The translations under genes and the position numbers were made by a program. From the NCBI RefSeq assembly GCF_016591715.1, contig NZ_AP024109.1, forward strand, positions 2,790,001-2,854,000: a DNA stretch of 64,000 bases, in the 5' to 3' direction. The stretch is from Mesorhizobium sp. J8 (GTDB lineage Bacteria; Pseudomonadota; Alphaproteobacteria; Rhizobiales; Rhizobiaceae). Positions 41,896 through 51,022 of this stretch are shown one piece after another. How positions within the stretch are numbered: the stretch's first letter is position 1; the number at the start of each line of letters is the position of its first letter. The notes under the pieces are model-generated. The model saw only the letters and a list, made by a program, of their open reading frames with translations. It searched no databases and was not told the origin of the DNA.

Positions 41896-43098
41896 ATGTT
41901 CCTGCTCAACCATCATCCGGACCATCGCCAGCCCCTGACCGAGGAAGACGCCGCGACGTTGGGGCTCGCCGGGGCTACGGAGGCCGAGGGCTTCCTTGTC
42001 GCGCGCGACAACCATGCCGAGACGCCGCTGCACGCCATGCCCGCACTGGCGGATGAACTCGGCATCGGCACGCTGCATATCAAGGACGAGGGCAAGCGCC
42101 TCGGGCTCGGCAGCTTCAAGGCACTGGGCGGCGCCTATGCGGTGATGCATCTGGTGCTGGAGGAGGCCGGCAGGCGGCTCGGCCGCGCCGTCGCGGTCGA
42201 GGACCTGCACAAGCCCGAGGTGAAGACGATCGCGGCGCAAATGACCTTCGCCTGCGCCACCGACGGCAATCATGGACGCTCGGTGGCGCAGGGCGCCGGC
42301 CTGGTCGGCGCGCGCTCCGTCATCTTCGTCCATTCGGGCGTCAGCAGCGAGCGCGTGGCGGCCATCGCCCGCTTCGGCGCCGAGATGGTGCGCGTCGCCG
42401 GCGATTACGACCAGTCGGTCAGGGAAGCCGCCCGCGTGGCCGCCGAGCGCGGTTGGACCGTCGTCTCCGACACGTCCTGGCCGGGCTACGAACGCATCCC
42501 GGGGCTGGTGATGCAGGGTTATACGGTGATCGTGCGCGAAGCGCTGAAACGGTTGCGTGAGCCGCCCACCCACGTCTTCCTTCAGGCCGGCGTCGGCGGT
42601 TTCGCCGCGGCGGTCGCCGGCCATCTCGCCATCATGCTCGGCGAGGATCGGCCGACGGTGACCGTGGTCGAGCCGGCGCGGGCTGCCTGTGTCTATGAGA
42701 CGGCCAAGGCTGGTCGCCCGGTCACGATAGCGCACAGCCAGCCGACCGTCATGGCGATGCTCGAATGCTACGAGCCGTCGCTGGTCGCCTGGCGGGTTCT
42801 GTCGCGGCTCGGCGATGCTTTCATGACCGTGGACGAGCAAGATGCCGTCTCGGTGATGAATCGCCTGGCGCGGCCTTCGGGCAATGATCCGGCGATCGTC
42901 TCCGGCGAGAGCGGCGGGGCAGGGCTCGCCGGGCTGATCCGCGCCGCCGGCGACAACAAGATGCGCGCGGCGCTGGGCCTCGATGGGAACTCCCGCGTGC
43001 TGATCGTCAATTCCGAAGGCGCGACCGATCCGGGCCGCTATGCCGAGCTGGTCGGCATGGCGCCGGACGAGGTCGCCAAGGAGAGGCAGCCGGCATGA
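41896..43098 (+). CDS. Diaminopropionate ammonia-lyase (paralogue 1)
   Basis: A 400-residue fold-type II PLP enzyme of the 2,3-diaminopropionate ammonia-lyase family. It starts MFLLNHHPDHRQPLTEEDAA. The PLP lysine is in LGLGSFKALGGAYAV near residue 73, the phosphate loop is AGVGGFAAAVAG near 232, and the C-terminal GLAGLIRAAGDN follows. The enzyme turns 2,3-diaminopropionate into pyruvate and ammonia. It is divergent from an Lrp regulator and is followed by a second paralogue of the same family after 190 bp. Confidence 0.85.
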   Translation: MFLLNHHPDHRQPLTEEDAATLGLAGATEAEGFLVARDNHAETPLHAMPALADELGIGTLHIKDEGKRLGLGSFKALGGAYAVMHLVLEEAGRRLGRAVAVEDLHKPEVKTIAAQMTFACATDGNHGRSVAQGAGLVGARSVIFVHSGVSSERVAAIARFGAEMVRVAGDYDQSVREAARVAAERGWTVVSDTSWPGYERIPGLVMQGYTVIVREALKRLREPPTHVFLQAGVGGFAAAVAGHLAIMLGEDRPTVTVVEPARAACVYETAKAGRPVTIAHSQPTVMAMLECYEPSLVAWRVLSRLGDAFMTVDEQDAVSVMNRLARPSGNDPAIVSGESGGAGLAGLIRAAGDNKMRAALGLDGNSRVLIVNSEGATDPGRYAELVGMAPDEVAKERQPA

Positions 43099-43193
43099 GC
43101 CGTCGGCGTCCTGCAACCGAGGCGAAATACCCCAAAAATAGTCATGTTGGCCGTATCGGGTCGTCCCGAAGCGAACATTCGGCGACATCCAAT

Positions 43194-43205
43194 CGAAACA
43201 AACTT
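43194..43205. promoter_or_regulatory. Shared 12-bp motif upstream of the second lyase
   Basis: An exact copy of the CGAAACAAACTT element at 41808-41819, here 84 bp before the second lyase start. Its presence in the intergenic DNA argues that the second lyase has its own promoter under the same Lrp protein. Confidence 0.6.
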
Positions 43206-43288
43206 CAATCACTTAGCCAATTAAAGCCCCGGAATCGCGCCTGAATCGCGCCCGCCAACAGAGTTCAGTGCCTCGCAGGAAGACTAGC

Positions 43289-44485
43289 ATGCTGCTTCTC
43301 AACCAACGTCCCGAACACAACCAGCCGTTGGTTGCCGCCGACGCCGAGTCGCTTGGCATGGCGGGAGGCGAGCGGGCCGAGCGTTACCTCACGGCGCGCG
43401 ACAACCATGCCGAGACGCCGCTGTACGCCTTGCCGGCGCTGGCTGGCGAACTCGGAGTCGGGGCGCTTCATGTCAAGGATGAAGGCCAGCGTCTTGGCCT
43501 TGGCAGCTTCAAGGCGCTGGGCGGCGCCTATGCCGTCATGCGGCTGGTTCTGGAGGAAGCCGGCAAGTGGCTCGGGCGCGACGTCGATGTTTCGGAGATC
43601 GCCGAGCCGAGAGTGCGCGAGATCGCCTCCGGCATGATCTTCGTCTGCGCCACCGACGGCAACCATGGCCGCTCCGTGGCGCAGGGCGCCAGCCTCGTCG
43701 GCGCGCGTTCGGTGATCTTCGTCCATGCCGGTGTCAGTGCCGAGCGCCTCGCGGCCATCGCCCGCTTCGGCGCCGAGATCGTCGAGGTCGAGGGCGGCTA
43801 TGATCATGCGGTGCGCGAAGTCGCGCGAGTCGGCGCCGAGCGCGGCTGGAAGATCGTCTCCAACACCTCCTGGTTGGGCTATGAGCGCGTCCCCGGGCTC
43901 GTCATGCAGGGCTACACGGTGATCGTGCGCGAGACGCTGCGGCGCATGGCCGAGCCGCCGACGCATGTCTTCCTGCAGGCCGGCGTCGGCGGCTTCGCGG
44001 CGGCGATCGCCGGCCATATGGCGGTCATGCTCGGCTCCGGGCGGCCGAAGGCGATCGTGGTCGAGCCGCGGCGTTCGGCTTGCGTCTACGCTTCGGCCGA
44101 GGCCGGGCGTCCGGTAACAATCGCAAACCAGCAGCCGACCGTGATGACGATGCTCGAATGCGCCGAGCCGTCTTTGGTTGCCTGGCGTGTGCTGGCGCGT
44201 GCCGGCGATGCCTTCATGACGGTGGACGAAGAGGACGCGATCGCGGTGATGAAGCGGCTGGCGCGGCCGTTGGGCAATGACCCCGCCATCGTCTCCGGCG
44301 AGAGCGGCGGGGCAGGCCTCGCCGGACTGGTCCGCGCCGCGGGCGACAGGCACATGCGCACGGCGCTCGGTCTCGACAGGGATTCACGCGTGCTCATCAT
44401 CAACTCGGAGGGCGCAACCGACCATGGCCGCTTTGCCGAGTTGGTCGGCATGGCGCCGGAAGAGGTCTTCCTGCAGACTGCCTGA
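43289..44485 (+). CDS. Diaminopropionate ammonia-lyase (paralogue 2)
   Basis: A 398-residue paralogue of the gene at 41896, clearly homologous along its whole length (for example DNHAETPLYALPALAGELGV and the PLP lysine in LGLGSFKALGGAYAV). The ATG at 43289 is used because GCAGGAAG sits 7 nt ahead; the GTG at 43268 lies before that ribosome site. The differing residues are scattered, and no catalytic residue is lost. The two genes may differ in substrate (for example D versus L isomers or acylated diaminopropionate). Confidence 0.85.
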   Translation: MLLLNQRPEHNQPLVAADAESLGMAGGERAERYLTARDNHAETPLYALPALAGELGVGALHVKDEGQRLGLGSFKALGGAYAVMRLVLEEAGKWLGRDVDVSEIAEPRVREIASGMIFVCATDGNHGRSVAQGASLVGARSVIFVHAGVSAERLAAIARFGAEIVEVEGGYDHAVREVARVGAERGWKIVSNTSWLGYERVPGLVMQGYTVIVRETLRRMAEPPTHVFLQAGVGGFAAAIAGHMAVMLGSGRPKAIVVEPRRSACVYASAEAGRPVTIANQQPTVMTMLECAEPSLVAWRVLARAGDAFMTVDEEDAIAVMKRLARPLGNDPAIVSGESGGAGLAGLVRAAGDRHMRTALGLDRDSRVLIINSEGATDHGRFAELVGMAPEEVFLQTA

Positions 44486-44573
44486 GGGCAACTCCAGGAA
44501 AAGCGCGGCGCCGGTTTCCTTCCGTGATCGCGTCGAGAAAAGGGCGCGCCAAGAAAAGGGTTTGAGGGCGACG

Positions 44574-45728
44574 ATGGCTGAACTCGACCTTGAGGCACTG
44601 CACCGTGAGATGACGGCGTGGCGGCGCGATCTCCACGCCCATCCCGAGTTCGGTTTCGAGGAAAAACGCACCGCGGCGTTCGTCGCGCAAAAGCTGCGCG
44701 ACTTCGGGCTTGAGGTGGTCGAAGGCGTCGGCGGCACAGGCGTGGTCGGCACGCTGACCAGGGGCAGCGGCAACCGCGCCATCGCGCTGCGCGCCGACAT
44801 GGATGCGCTGCGCATCGCCGAGCAAGGCACGCATGCCTGGCGCTCGCAGACGCCCGGCACCATGCATGCGTGCGGCCATGACGGCCACACATCGATGCTG
44901 CTCGGCGCGGCCAAGCTGCTCGCCGGCGAAGGTGGCTTCGACGGCACGGTGCGCTTCATCTTCCAGCCGGCCGAGGAATGGGGCAGGGGCGCGCTGGCCA
45001 TGCTGGACGATGGCCTGCTCGAGCGCTTCCCCTTCGAGGAGATTTTTGGGCTGCACAACATGCCGGGCCTTCCGATCGGCCATTTCGAGACCCGCAGCGG
45101 TCCGGTCATGTCGGCCGAGGACAATTTCGAGATCGTGCTGAAGGGCCTCGGCGGCCACGCTGCGCGGCCGCATGCCGGCCGGGAGACGCTGGTCGCCGCC
45201 TGCGCGCTGGTCGTCAACCTGCAAAGCATCGTCTCTCGGCGCCTGAGCCCGGCCGATATCGGCGTCGTTTCGGTGACCGAGCTCATCACCGACGGCACCC
45301 GCAATGCGCTGCCCGGGCTGGCGCGCATCCTCGGCGATTGCCGCAGTTTCCGGCCCGAGGTGAGCGCTGCGATCGAACAGGAGATGCGCCGCATCGCCGA
45401 GGGCACGGCGCAGGCCTATAACGTCGCGGCTGAAGTCACTTACACGCGTGAGTTCGTACCGTTGATCAACGACGCGCCGCTGGTGGGTGAGGCGCTTGCG
45501 GCGGCCCGCACGGTGTTGGCAGAGGACGCTGTCGGCGTCGCGGCTGAGCCCATGACCGCCTCGGAGGATTTTGCCCGCTTCCTGACCCATGTGCCGGGTT
45601 GCTTCGTCTTCATGGGCAACGGCAGCACCGCGCCGCTTCACAACCCAACCTATGATTTCAACGACGAAGGCCTGCTGCACGGCGCGCGTTTTCATGCGGC
45701 GGTGGTGAGGCGGCGGTTGGCCGGTTAG
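44574..45728 (+). CDS. M20-family amidohydrolase (aminoacylase/hippurate hydrolase type)
   Basis: A 384-residue di-metal M20 peptidase/amidohydrolase. The start at 44574 (MAELDLEALHREMTAWRRDL) follows GAGGG. Metal sites are visible: HACGHDGHTSM near residue 98, FQPAEEWGRGA near 130, and LHNMPGLPIGHF near 161; the dimerisation domain lies in between. It is 88 bp downstream of the second lyase and likely the third gene of that unit. It would remove an N-acyl group from an amino acid, possibly an acylated diamino acid feeding the lyases. Confidence 0.85.
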   Translation: MAELDLEALHREMTAWRRDLHAHPEFGFEEKRTAAFVAQKLRDFGLEVVEGVGGTGVVGTLTRGSGNRAIALRADMDALRIAEQGTHAWRSQTPGTMHACGHDGHTSMLLGAAKLLAGEGGFDGTVRFIFQPAEEWGRGALAMLDDGLLERFPFEEIFGLHNMPGLPIGHFETRSGPVMSAEDNFEIVLKGLGGHAARPHAGRETLVAACALVVNLQSIVSRRLSPADIGVVSVTELITDGTRNALPGLARILGDCRSFRPEVSAAIEQEMRRIAEGTAQAYNVAAEVTYTREFVPLINDAPLVGEALAAARTVLAEDAVGVAAEPMTASEDFARFLTHVPGCFVFMGNGSTAPLHNPTYDFNDEGLLHGARFHAAVVRRRLAG

Positions 45729-45730
45729 CA

Positions 45731-45753
45731 ATCTCCCCCACAAGGGAGGAGAT
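45731..45753. repeat. Short palindromic element of the CTCCCC family
   Basis: ATCTCCCCC (45731-45739) pairs with GGAGGAGAT (45745-45753) around ACAAG, with one mismatch. Placed right after the M20 gene stop, it may also act as its terminator or mRNA 3' stabiliser. Confidence 0.6.
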
Positions 45754-45828
45754 CGGCGCTCCACCCCCGGTAACTCTTTTTTCTCTGCTTTCATGCAATA
45801 TTGCCGGGACGGGACGGCAAGAACAAGA

Positions 45829-47922
45829 ATGGCGGACGACGATAAACGCAACGGCAAGTTCTGGGCGCTGGCGCTTGATCGCGCCCATCTCGGCCTTTGG
45901 GACTGGAATCTGTCGACCGGCGATTGCTATTATTCGCCGACTTGGTCGAAGATGCTGGGCTATGAAGAGGGCGAGCTCCCCAACGCGCCCGACCTCTGGC
46001 TGAAGCTGACCCATCCCGACGATCGCCAGCGCGCTCAGGAAAGCGGCGACAGGCATATTGCGGGCCTCGTCGATTCCATCGAGACGGAGCTGCGCCTGCG
46101 CCACAAGGACGGCCGCTGGGTCTGGGTGCTCGACCGCGGCGGCACTGTCGAACGCGACGCCGAAGGCAAGCCGCTCCGGCTGATGGGAGTGCAGACAGAT
46201 ATAACGCGGCAGAAGGAGGTCGAGGCCGAGCTCGAGCAGATCAACGTCCGCTTCCGTCTCGCAATCGCCGCCAGCGGCACGGGTATCTGGCATTTCGATA
46301 TCGGCACCCAGAAAAGCTATTGGGATGCCCGCACGCGCGAGATATTCGGTGTCGTCACTGATCACGACGAGGTGGCCGCCGACTTCTGGCACACTTTCCT
46401 GCATCCGGAGGACAAGGAAGTCGCCGAGCGTGCCCACGATGTGCCGGTCGGCTCGGAGGGTGTCACAGCCGTGCAATACCGCATCGTCCGCCGCGACGGC
46501 GAAATCCGTCACGTCGAGTCGCTTGTACGATTCATCGCCGCGGGCGCGGCCGGTCAGATCCTCGGCACGGTCCGCGACATCACCGAGGAGAAGAGGCGCG
46601 CCGAGGAGCTTGCCTTCGCCGCGCGCCACGACGCGTTGACCGGGCTGCTCAACCGCGCTGCCTTCGACCGGCTGCTTGCCGAGAACATCGCCATGGCCGA
46701 GCGGCTGCCACTCGCCGTGTTCTATGTCGACCTCGACTACTTCAAGGCGCTCAACGACTATGCCGGCCATGCCGCCGGCGACCTGGCGCTGAAGAGCGTC
46801 GCGGCGGGCATTCTCGCCAGCCTGCCCGCGTCGGCGCATGCGGCACGCCTCGGCGGCGACGAATTCGCGCTTTTGGTGCCGAACTGCAATGACGCCTGTG
46901 CCGAGCGGCTTGCCCGCGCCGTGCTTGCCGCCGTGCGCGACGCCGATCTCGGCCCGGCCGTCACCTCGCGCAGGCTTGCCGCCAGCATCGGCATCGCCTT
47001 CGTGCGCGACCGCAACATGAGCGTGGCCGACGCGCTCGCCTGCGCCGACGATGCCTGCTACGCCGCCAAGGCCGGCGGTCGCGACCGCTTCGCCGTATTC
47101 TCGCCGGAGACGACGTCGGGCGCCGCCGGCCTAAACGCCGCGCGGCTGGCGGCCGACCTGGTCGATGCGATGGAGGACGGCCGGCTGAAGCTGTTCGGTC
47201 AGGAAATCCACCGGCTCGGGCTGCCCTGGGAAGACAGCCGCCATGTCGAAGTGCTGGCCAGGCTCGAAGCCCGCACCGGCAACATGATCCCGCCCATCGA
47301 TTTCGTGCAGGTCGCCGAACGCTTCGGCCTTGCAGCCCGGCTCGACCGCTGGATCATCCACACCGCGATGATACGCCATGGCGGAGCGATGCGCGCGGGC
47401 GCGATCTCGCTCGACTTCAACCTATCGGCGCAGACGCTTTCCGATCCGCAGCTCTGGAGCTTCGTCGACGAGGCCATTGCCGAGAGCGGCGCGCCGCCAT
47501 CGGCCATTGGCTTCGAGATCACCGAGACGGCCGCGGTTACCAATTTCGATGCGGCGGAAGCATTTGTGCGCCGAGCGCGCGAGCGCCATTGCCGGGTCAG
47601 CCTCGACGACTTCGGCGCCGGTATGAGCTCCTTCGAATATCTCAGGCGTTTCCCCATCGACGCCATCAAGATCGACGGCTCCTTCATCGAGCACATCGCA
47701 GATAGCCGCTTCGACCGCGAGATCGTCTCGGCAATCACAGGTATCGCCCGCTCGATGGGCGCTGCCGTGGTGGCCGAGAAGGTCGAGCAGAAGAACGCGC
47801 TGGAGATTCTACAGGGCATGGGCGTCGCCTATGGCCAGGGCTATTTCCTGCACCGGCCCGAGCCGCTGGAAGCGATTGTCGCGCGGGCCATGGGCGGCGC
47901 GCGGGAGATGAGGGCCGGCTGA
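45829..47922 (+). CDS. PAS-PAS-GGDEF-EAL signalling protein
   Basis: A 697-residue cytosolic c-di-GMP protein. Two PAS domains (about residues 12-130 and 135-255) are followed by a GGDEF domain with the active motif RLGGDEFALL near residue 340 and an EAL domain from about 447. The EAL domain keeps the catalytic LDDFGAGMSSF near 593 but has EVLARLEA where EAL is expected and VAEKVEQ instead of VAEGVE. So cyclase activity looks intact while phosphodiesterase activity is less certain. PAS domains probably sense a ligand or redox signal. ATG 45829 is preferred to 45793 on content; Shine-Dalgarno is weak in both. Confidence 0.85.
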   Translation: MADDDKRNGKFWALALDRAHLGLWDWNLSTGDCYYSPTWSKMLGYEEGELPNAPDLWLKLTHPDDRQRAQESGDRHIAGLVDSIETELRLRHKDGRWVWVLDRGGTVERDAEGKPLRLMGVQTDITRQKEVEAELEQINVRFRLAIAASGTGIWHFDIGTQKSYWDARTREIFGVVTDHDEVAADFWHTFLHPEDKEVAERAHDVPVGSEGVTAVQYRIVRRDGEIRHVESLVRFIAAGAAGQILGTVRDITEEKRRAEELAFAARHDALTGLLNRAAFDRLLAENIAMAERLPLAVFYVDLDYFKALNDYAGHAAGDLALKSVAAGILASLPASAHAARLGGDEFALLVPNCNDACAERLARAVLAAVRDADLGPAVTSRRLAASIGIAFVRDRNMSVADALACADDACYAAKAGGRDRFAVFSPETTSGAAGLNAARLAADLVDAMEDGRLKLFGQEIHRLGLPWEDSRHVEVLARLEARTGNMIPPIDFVQVAERFGLAARLDRWIIHTAMIRHGGAMRAGAISLDFNLSAQTLSDPQLWSFVDEAIAESGAPPSAIGFEITETAAVTNFDAAEAFVRRARERHCRVSLDDFGAGMSSFEYLRRFPIDAIKIDGSFIEHIADSRFDREIVSAITGIARSMGAAVVAEKVEQKNALEILQGMGVAYGQGYFLHRPEPLEAIVARAMGGAREMRAG

Positions 47923-48193
47923 ACGGTCAGCCTCCCATACCGGCGAGATGCCTGTGGCGGAGGCTTCGAGCAAAGTGTGGGGCGGGCGCGGTAGACCTTT
48001 GCTTGGGTTCCGCCCCGGGGGATTGGGCCAAACAAGCGATAGAGCCGTTCACCGTTTCCGTAAAACATGAACGGTTGCTCTGCCGAATTCTTAGGACAAT
48101 TGGCCTATCGCCTGTGAACCGTCCCGGGCATGATGTCCTGGCTCGACTATCAGGCGTCCGCTCCATGACGGATGGGCCCCTGCGAGATCGGCA

Positions 48194-48700
48194 ATGTCTT
48201 CGACACTCAGCAGCACCGCACTCGTGATCTCGCAACAGCATCGATTACCGTCGATCGCGAGACCGGTGGCGAGCGCCCGTGTCAATTCCAGCCCCACGGC
48301 CTCGCCGCCGATGCAGGCCGAGCCCGCGGTCTCGGCATCCATGTTCAGCGTCGACAGCCTCAACATCACAGCCATCAAGGTCCGGCTGATGGAGCGCGCC
48401 GGCAAGGAGTTTGCCGTCGATCAAACCGGCTACGAGTCCGTTTCTTCCTATGGGTTAGCCATCAAGAACGCTGTTGAAGCGTTGAAACGGCAATCTCCGT
48501 CGGCAATCGCCGGAATCGAGAAGCAGCTCGGCCTGGACCAGCTCGGCGTTTCCCTCGATACGCTCGTCGAGGCGACAGTCGATCCGCGAAGCGGGAACGG
48601 CGAAAGGCTGGATGCCGCGTTGAGGCAGCATGCAGGTGGGCCGGACGAAGGCGACGCCGCGTCGACTCAACTGGGCGAGCTCGGGTTCTACGGCCGCTGA
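48194..48700 (+). CDS. Hypothetical protein
   Basis: A 168-residue protein with a Ser/Ala/Pro-rich, disordered N-terminal third (SSTLSSTALVISQQHRLPSI) and a helical middle and end (SVDSLNITAIKVRLMERAGK and LKRQSPSAIAGIEKQLGLDQ). I recognise no family. There is no signal peptide or membrane helix. It lies alone between the c-di-GMP gene and azlD. The 271-bp gap upstream contains the inverted repeat CCGTTCA/TGAACGG at about 48045-48075. Confidence 0.55.
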   Translation: MSSTLSSTALVISQQHRLPSIARPVASARVNSSPTASPPMQAEPAVSASMFSVDSLNITAIKVRLMERAGKEFAVDQTGYESVSSYGLAIKNAVEALKRQSPSAIAGIEKQLGLDQLGVSLDTLVEATVDPRSGNGERLDAALRQHAGGPDEGDAASTQLGELGFYGR

Positions 48701-48705
48701 GGCCC

Positions 48706-49005
48706 CTAGCCGATCAGCCACCTCAGTACGCCCGCCGAAGCCACGCCGATCACCACCGTCGGCAGCATCGACAGTCTTGTCGCGGCGAGCACGGTTATGG
48801 CCAGCGCCGCGAGATCGGCCGGGTTCTTCGAGACGAAGTCCGGCGCGATCACCGAGATCAGCACGCAGCCGGGCGCGGCCTCCATCACCGCCGTCGCGCG
48901 CGGGCTGAGCGCCCTGTTCTTCAGCGCCACATAGCCACCGATGCGGGTGAGATAAGTTACGCCGGCCATCGCCAGAATGGCGAGCACGGTCATTGGATCG
49001 ATCAT
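48706..49005 (-). CDS. azlD: AzlD-type branched-chain amino acid exporter subunit
   Basis: A 99-residue membrane protein with about three hydrophobic segments (VLAILAMAGVTYLTRIGGYV, then PTVVIGVASAGVLRWLIG at the end). Size and pattern are those of AzlD, the small subunit of the LIV-E family. It overlaps azlC by 4 bp. Together they export branched-chain amino acids or analogues such as azaleucine. Confidence 0.88.
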   Translation of the reverse strand: MIDPMTVLAILAMAGVTYLTRIGGYVALKNRALSPRATAVMEAAPGCVLISVIAPDFVSKNPADLAALAITVLAATRLSMLPTVVIGVASAGVLRWLIG

Positions 49006-49745
49006 TTTTCACCTGCCAGGAACCAGGCGGCCACAAGGCCGGACAGCGCGCCGGCCGCCACATACCAGGCACCGGGCACGGCGAGATAGGTGAGCGCGGC
49101 CACCGCGAGGCTGACCAGCCATGGCCGTGCCGCGGCAAAGCCCTTCCACATGCCGCTAAGCAGCACCAGGAAGACGGCCGGGAAGGCCATCGCGAAACCA
49201 TATTTCCCGACATCACCGAGCACCGGGCCGAGCGCCGCGCCGCAGGTCGTGAACGCTACCCAGGCAAGGTAGAATGGCAGGCCGGCCCCCAGATAGAAGG
49301 GCAGGCTGAAGGCCGGCCGCAGGCCGGCGGCGGCGCGGCGTTGCGCGTCGGCAAGGCCCACCGCCCAGCTCTCGTCGCACATCAAAAACAGCGCCGGAAA
49401 AACCTGTCGCTTCGGCAGATGCCTGATGAACGGCGCAAGCGCGGCGCCCATCAGGAAATGCCGGCTGTTGACCAGCAAGGTGATGCTGGCGATCAGAAGG
49501 ACATGCGGCGGCGAGGTCCAGAGCTGAATCGCCGCGAATTCGGAACCGCCGGCGAAGTTGAGGCCGGTCATCAGCGGCACTTCGACGACGGAAAGGCCTT
49601 TCTGCGCGGCCTGCGCGCCGAGCACCAGCGCATAGGGGATGATGCCGAGCAGCACCGGCGTCGAAGCGGCAAGCCCGCGCCGGAACTCGGCGCCGCGGCG
49701 GTTGCTGGTTTGCTGCCCGGCAAGGGCGATCTCGGAAACGCTCAT
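49002..49745 (-). CDS. azlC: AzlC-type branched-chain amino acid exporter subunit
   Basis: A 247-residue inner-membrane protein of the AzlC/YgaZ family. The start MSVSEIALAGQQTSNRRGAE at 49745 is chosen; the longer frame to 49835 extends into the promoter. Family signatures include FAGGSEFAAIQLW near residue 64 and the long hydrophobic LLVNSRHFLMGAALAPF stretch. It is divergent from an Lrp regulator 170 bp away, which probably senses amino acid levels and controls export. Confidence 0.9.
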   Translation of the reverse strand: MSVSEIALAGQQTSNRRGAEFRRGLAASTPVLLGIIPYALVLGAQAAQKGLSVVEVPLMTGLNFAGGSEFAAIQLWTSPPHVLLIASITLLVNSRHFLMGAALAPFIRHLPKRQVFPALFLMCDESWAVGLADAQRRAAAGLRPAFSLPFYLGAGLPFYLAWVAFTTCGAALGPVLGDVGKYGFAMAFPAVFLVLLSGMWKGFAAARPWLVSLAVAALTYLAVPGAWYVAAGALSGLVAAWFLAGEK

Positions 49746-49915
49746 GGCTTTGCCTTCGGCTGGCCTGCCGGCCGCCATTCTCCCGGTCGGTTGTGGAGTT
49801 GTCGTTCGCCGAACACTAGCCGAAACGCCCGGCAATCGGGTTGCGAAGATGCGTCGTTTTCGTCATTATTTGGTCTTGGATTGCGCATTAGACCAAAAGA
49901 TTGGAATCTTGAACT

Positions 49916-50374
49916 ATGAAACTGGATGAGATCGACAGGCGCATCCTGCGCGCACTGCAGCGCGACGGGCGCATGGCCAACAACGATCTGGCCAAGGAGG
50001 TCGGCTTGTCGCCATCGCCATGCCTGCGCCGCGTCAAGCTCCTGGAGGAGGCTGGCGTCATCGACCGCTATGTCGCGGTGCTCAACCCGGCCAAGATCGG
50101 CCGCGGCCAGACCTTCTTCACCCGAATCTGGCTGAAGCAGCAGGACGAGGACACGATCGAACATTTCGCCGCCGAGGTGGCGAAATTCCCGGAAGTCATG
50201 GAGTGCTATCTGATGCTTGGCGATTGCGATGCGATGGTGCGCATCGTGGCGGCCGGCATCGATGACTACCGCCGCTTCCAGTCGGAGCATCTGAGCCGGA
50301 TCAAGGGCGTGCAGAACGTCAAGACGGACGTGCCCTCCCAGACGATCAAGCAGACTTCGGAGATGCCGCTTTAG
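49916..50374 (+). CDS. Lrp/AsnC-family regulator of azlCD
   Basis: A 152-residue Lrp protein. It begins MKLDEIDRRILRALQRDGRM and carries the HTH NNDLAKEVGLSPSPCLRRVK, followed by a complete RAM ligand-binding domain (for example MECYLMLGDCDAMVRIVAAG). The gene is divergent from azlCD, the classical place for a BkdR/AzlB-type regulator of amino acid export. It is followed by a hairpin at 50378-50411. Confidence 0.9.
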   Translation: MKLDEIDRRILRALQRDGRMANNDLAKEVGLSPSPCLRRVKLLEEAGVIDRYVAVLNPAKIGRGQTFFTRIWLKQQDEDTIEHFAAEVAKFPEVMECYLMLGDCDAMVRIVAAGIDDYRRFQSEHLSRIKGVQNVKTDVPSQTIKQTSEMPL

Positions 50375-50377
50375 GCG

Positions 50378-50411
50378 CGTTCTCCTTCTTCCTTCTGGGA
50401 GAAGGAGAACG
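50378..50411. terminator. Hairpin between convergent genes
   Basis: CGTTCTCCTTC (50378-50388) pairs perfectly with GAAGGAGAACG (50401-50411). It lies directly after the Lrp stop and before the convergent stress operon end. It resembles the window's dispersed palindromes and probably ends transcription from both sides. Confidence 0.55.
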
Positions 50412-50419
50412 GTCGTCGC

Positions 50420-50740
50420 CTAATGATGCGCGTGGTGTTCCGCGTTGCGCTTGCGCGTAGCTGCCGCCTTCTTCGCTGAAGCTGAGCGCGCTGCCGCGGA
50501 CCGCTCGCCCGCTGCCTTGCCGCCAGCCTTTCCGCCCTTATGCGCGGCCGGATGGCCGGTGTGCTTACCACGGCCGGAGCCGCCTTCCTTCTTGCCGCCG
50601 CCATCATCCTTGTTCACTGTCGCCCAGGCACGACGCTCGGCTTCCTTCTCTGACACGCCGCGCTTCTCATAGCCTTCGGCGATATGGTCGGCCTTGCGTT
50701 CCTGCTTGTCCGTGTACTTCGATTTGTCGCCACGTGGCAT
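50420..50740 (-). CDS. Small basic stress protein (plasmid-stabilisation-like family)
   Basis: A 106-residue, lysine-rich, disordered protein starting MPRGDKSKYTDKQERKADHI at 50740. The first half fits a rhizobial family commonly labelled plasmid stabilisation protein (HIAEGYEKRGVSEKEAERRA), although evidence for that function is lacking. The second half is glycine/lysine/alanine-rich and ends with histidines. Last gene of the four-gene minus-strand stress operon. Confidence 0.7.
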   Translation of the reverse strand: MPRGDKSKYTDKQERKADHIAEGYEKRGVSEKEAERRAWATVNKDDGGGKKEGGSGRGKHTGHPAAHKGGKAGGKAAGERSAAARSASAKKAAATRKRNAEHHAHH

Positions 50741-50775
50741 CGTCCTGCTCCTTGTTGCGCTGAGTGAATAAAGTC

Positions 50776-50973
50776 TCAAGAACCCTTCTTCTTGGCGACG
50801 TCGCTGAGATCGGACCGTTCCGGATCCTTGTTGTTCTCACCGGCGGCGTCGCGGTCCTCGTCAGGGTCGTCCTTGGCCGGCAGGTAGCCGCGCGGCTTGT
50901 TGGCCTTCGGGCCTTCCCAGCGCGGCCATTGATCGGAGGTTCCGGGGCGTCCGGTGTTGGGTGAATTGCTCAT
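50776..50973 (-). CDS. Small hydrophilic protein, function unknown
   Basis: A 65-residue, highly charged and proline-rich protein (GTSDQWPRWEGPKANKPRGY and NNKDPERSDLSDVAKKKGS). It is likely unstructured. It sits 35 bp upstream of the plasmid-stabilisation-like gene and 49 bp downstream of the DUF3606 gene, all on the minus strand. The family is not recognised; context suggests a stress role. Confidence 0.6.
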   Translation of the reverse strand: MSNSPNTGRPGTSDQWPRWEGPKANKPRGYLPAKDDPDEDRDAAGENNKDPERSDLSDVAKKKGS

Positions 50974-51022
50974 GTCAACCTCGCTTTCCAGATGGTCATT
51001 TGCTCTCTGTCTTGGAGAGCCG

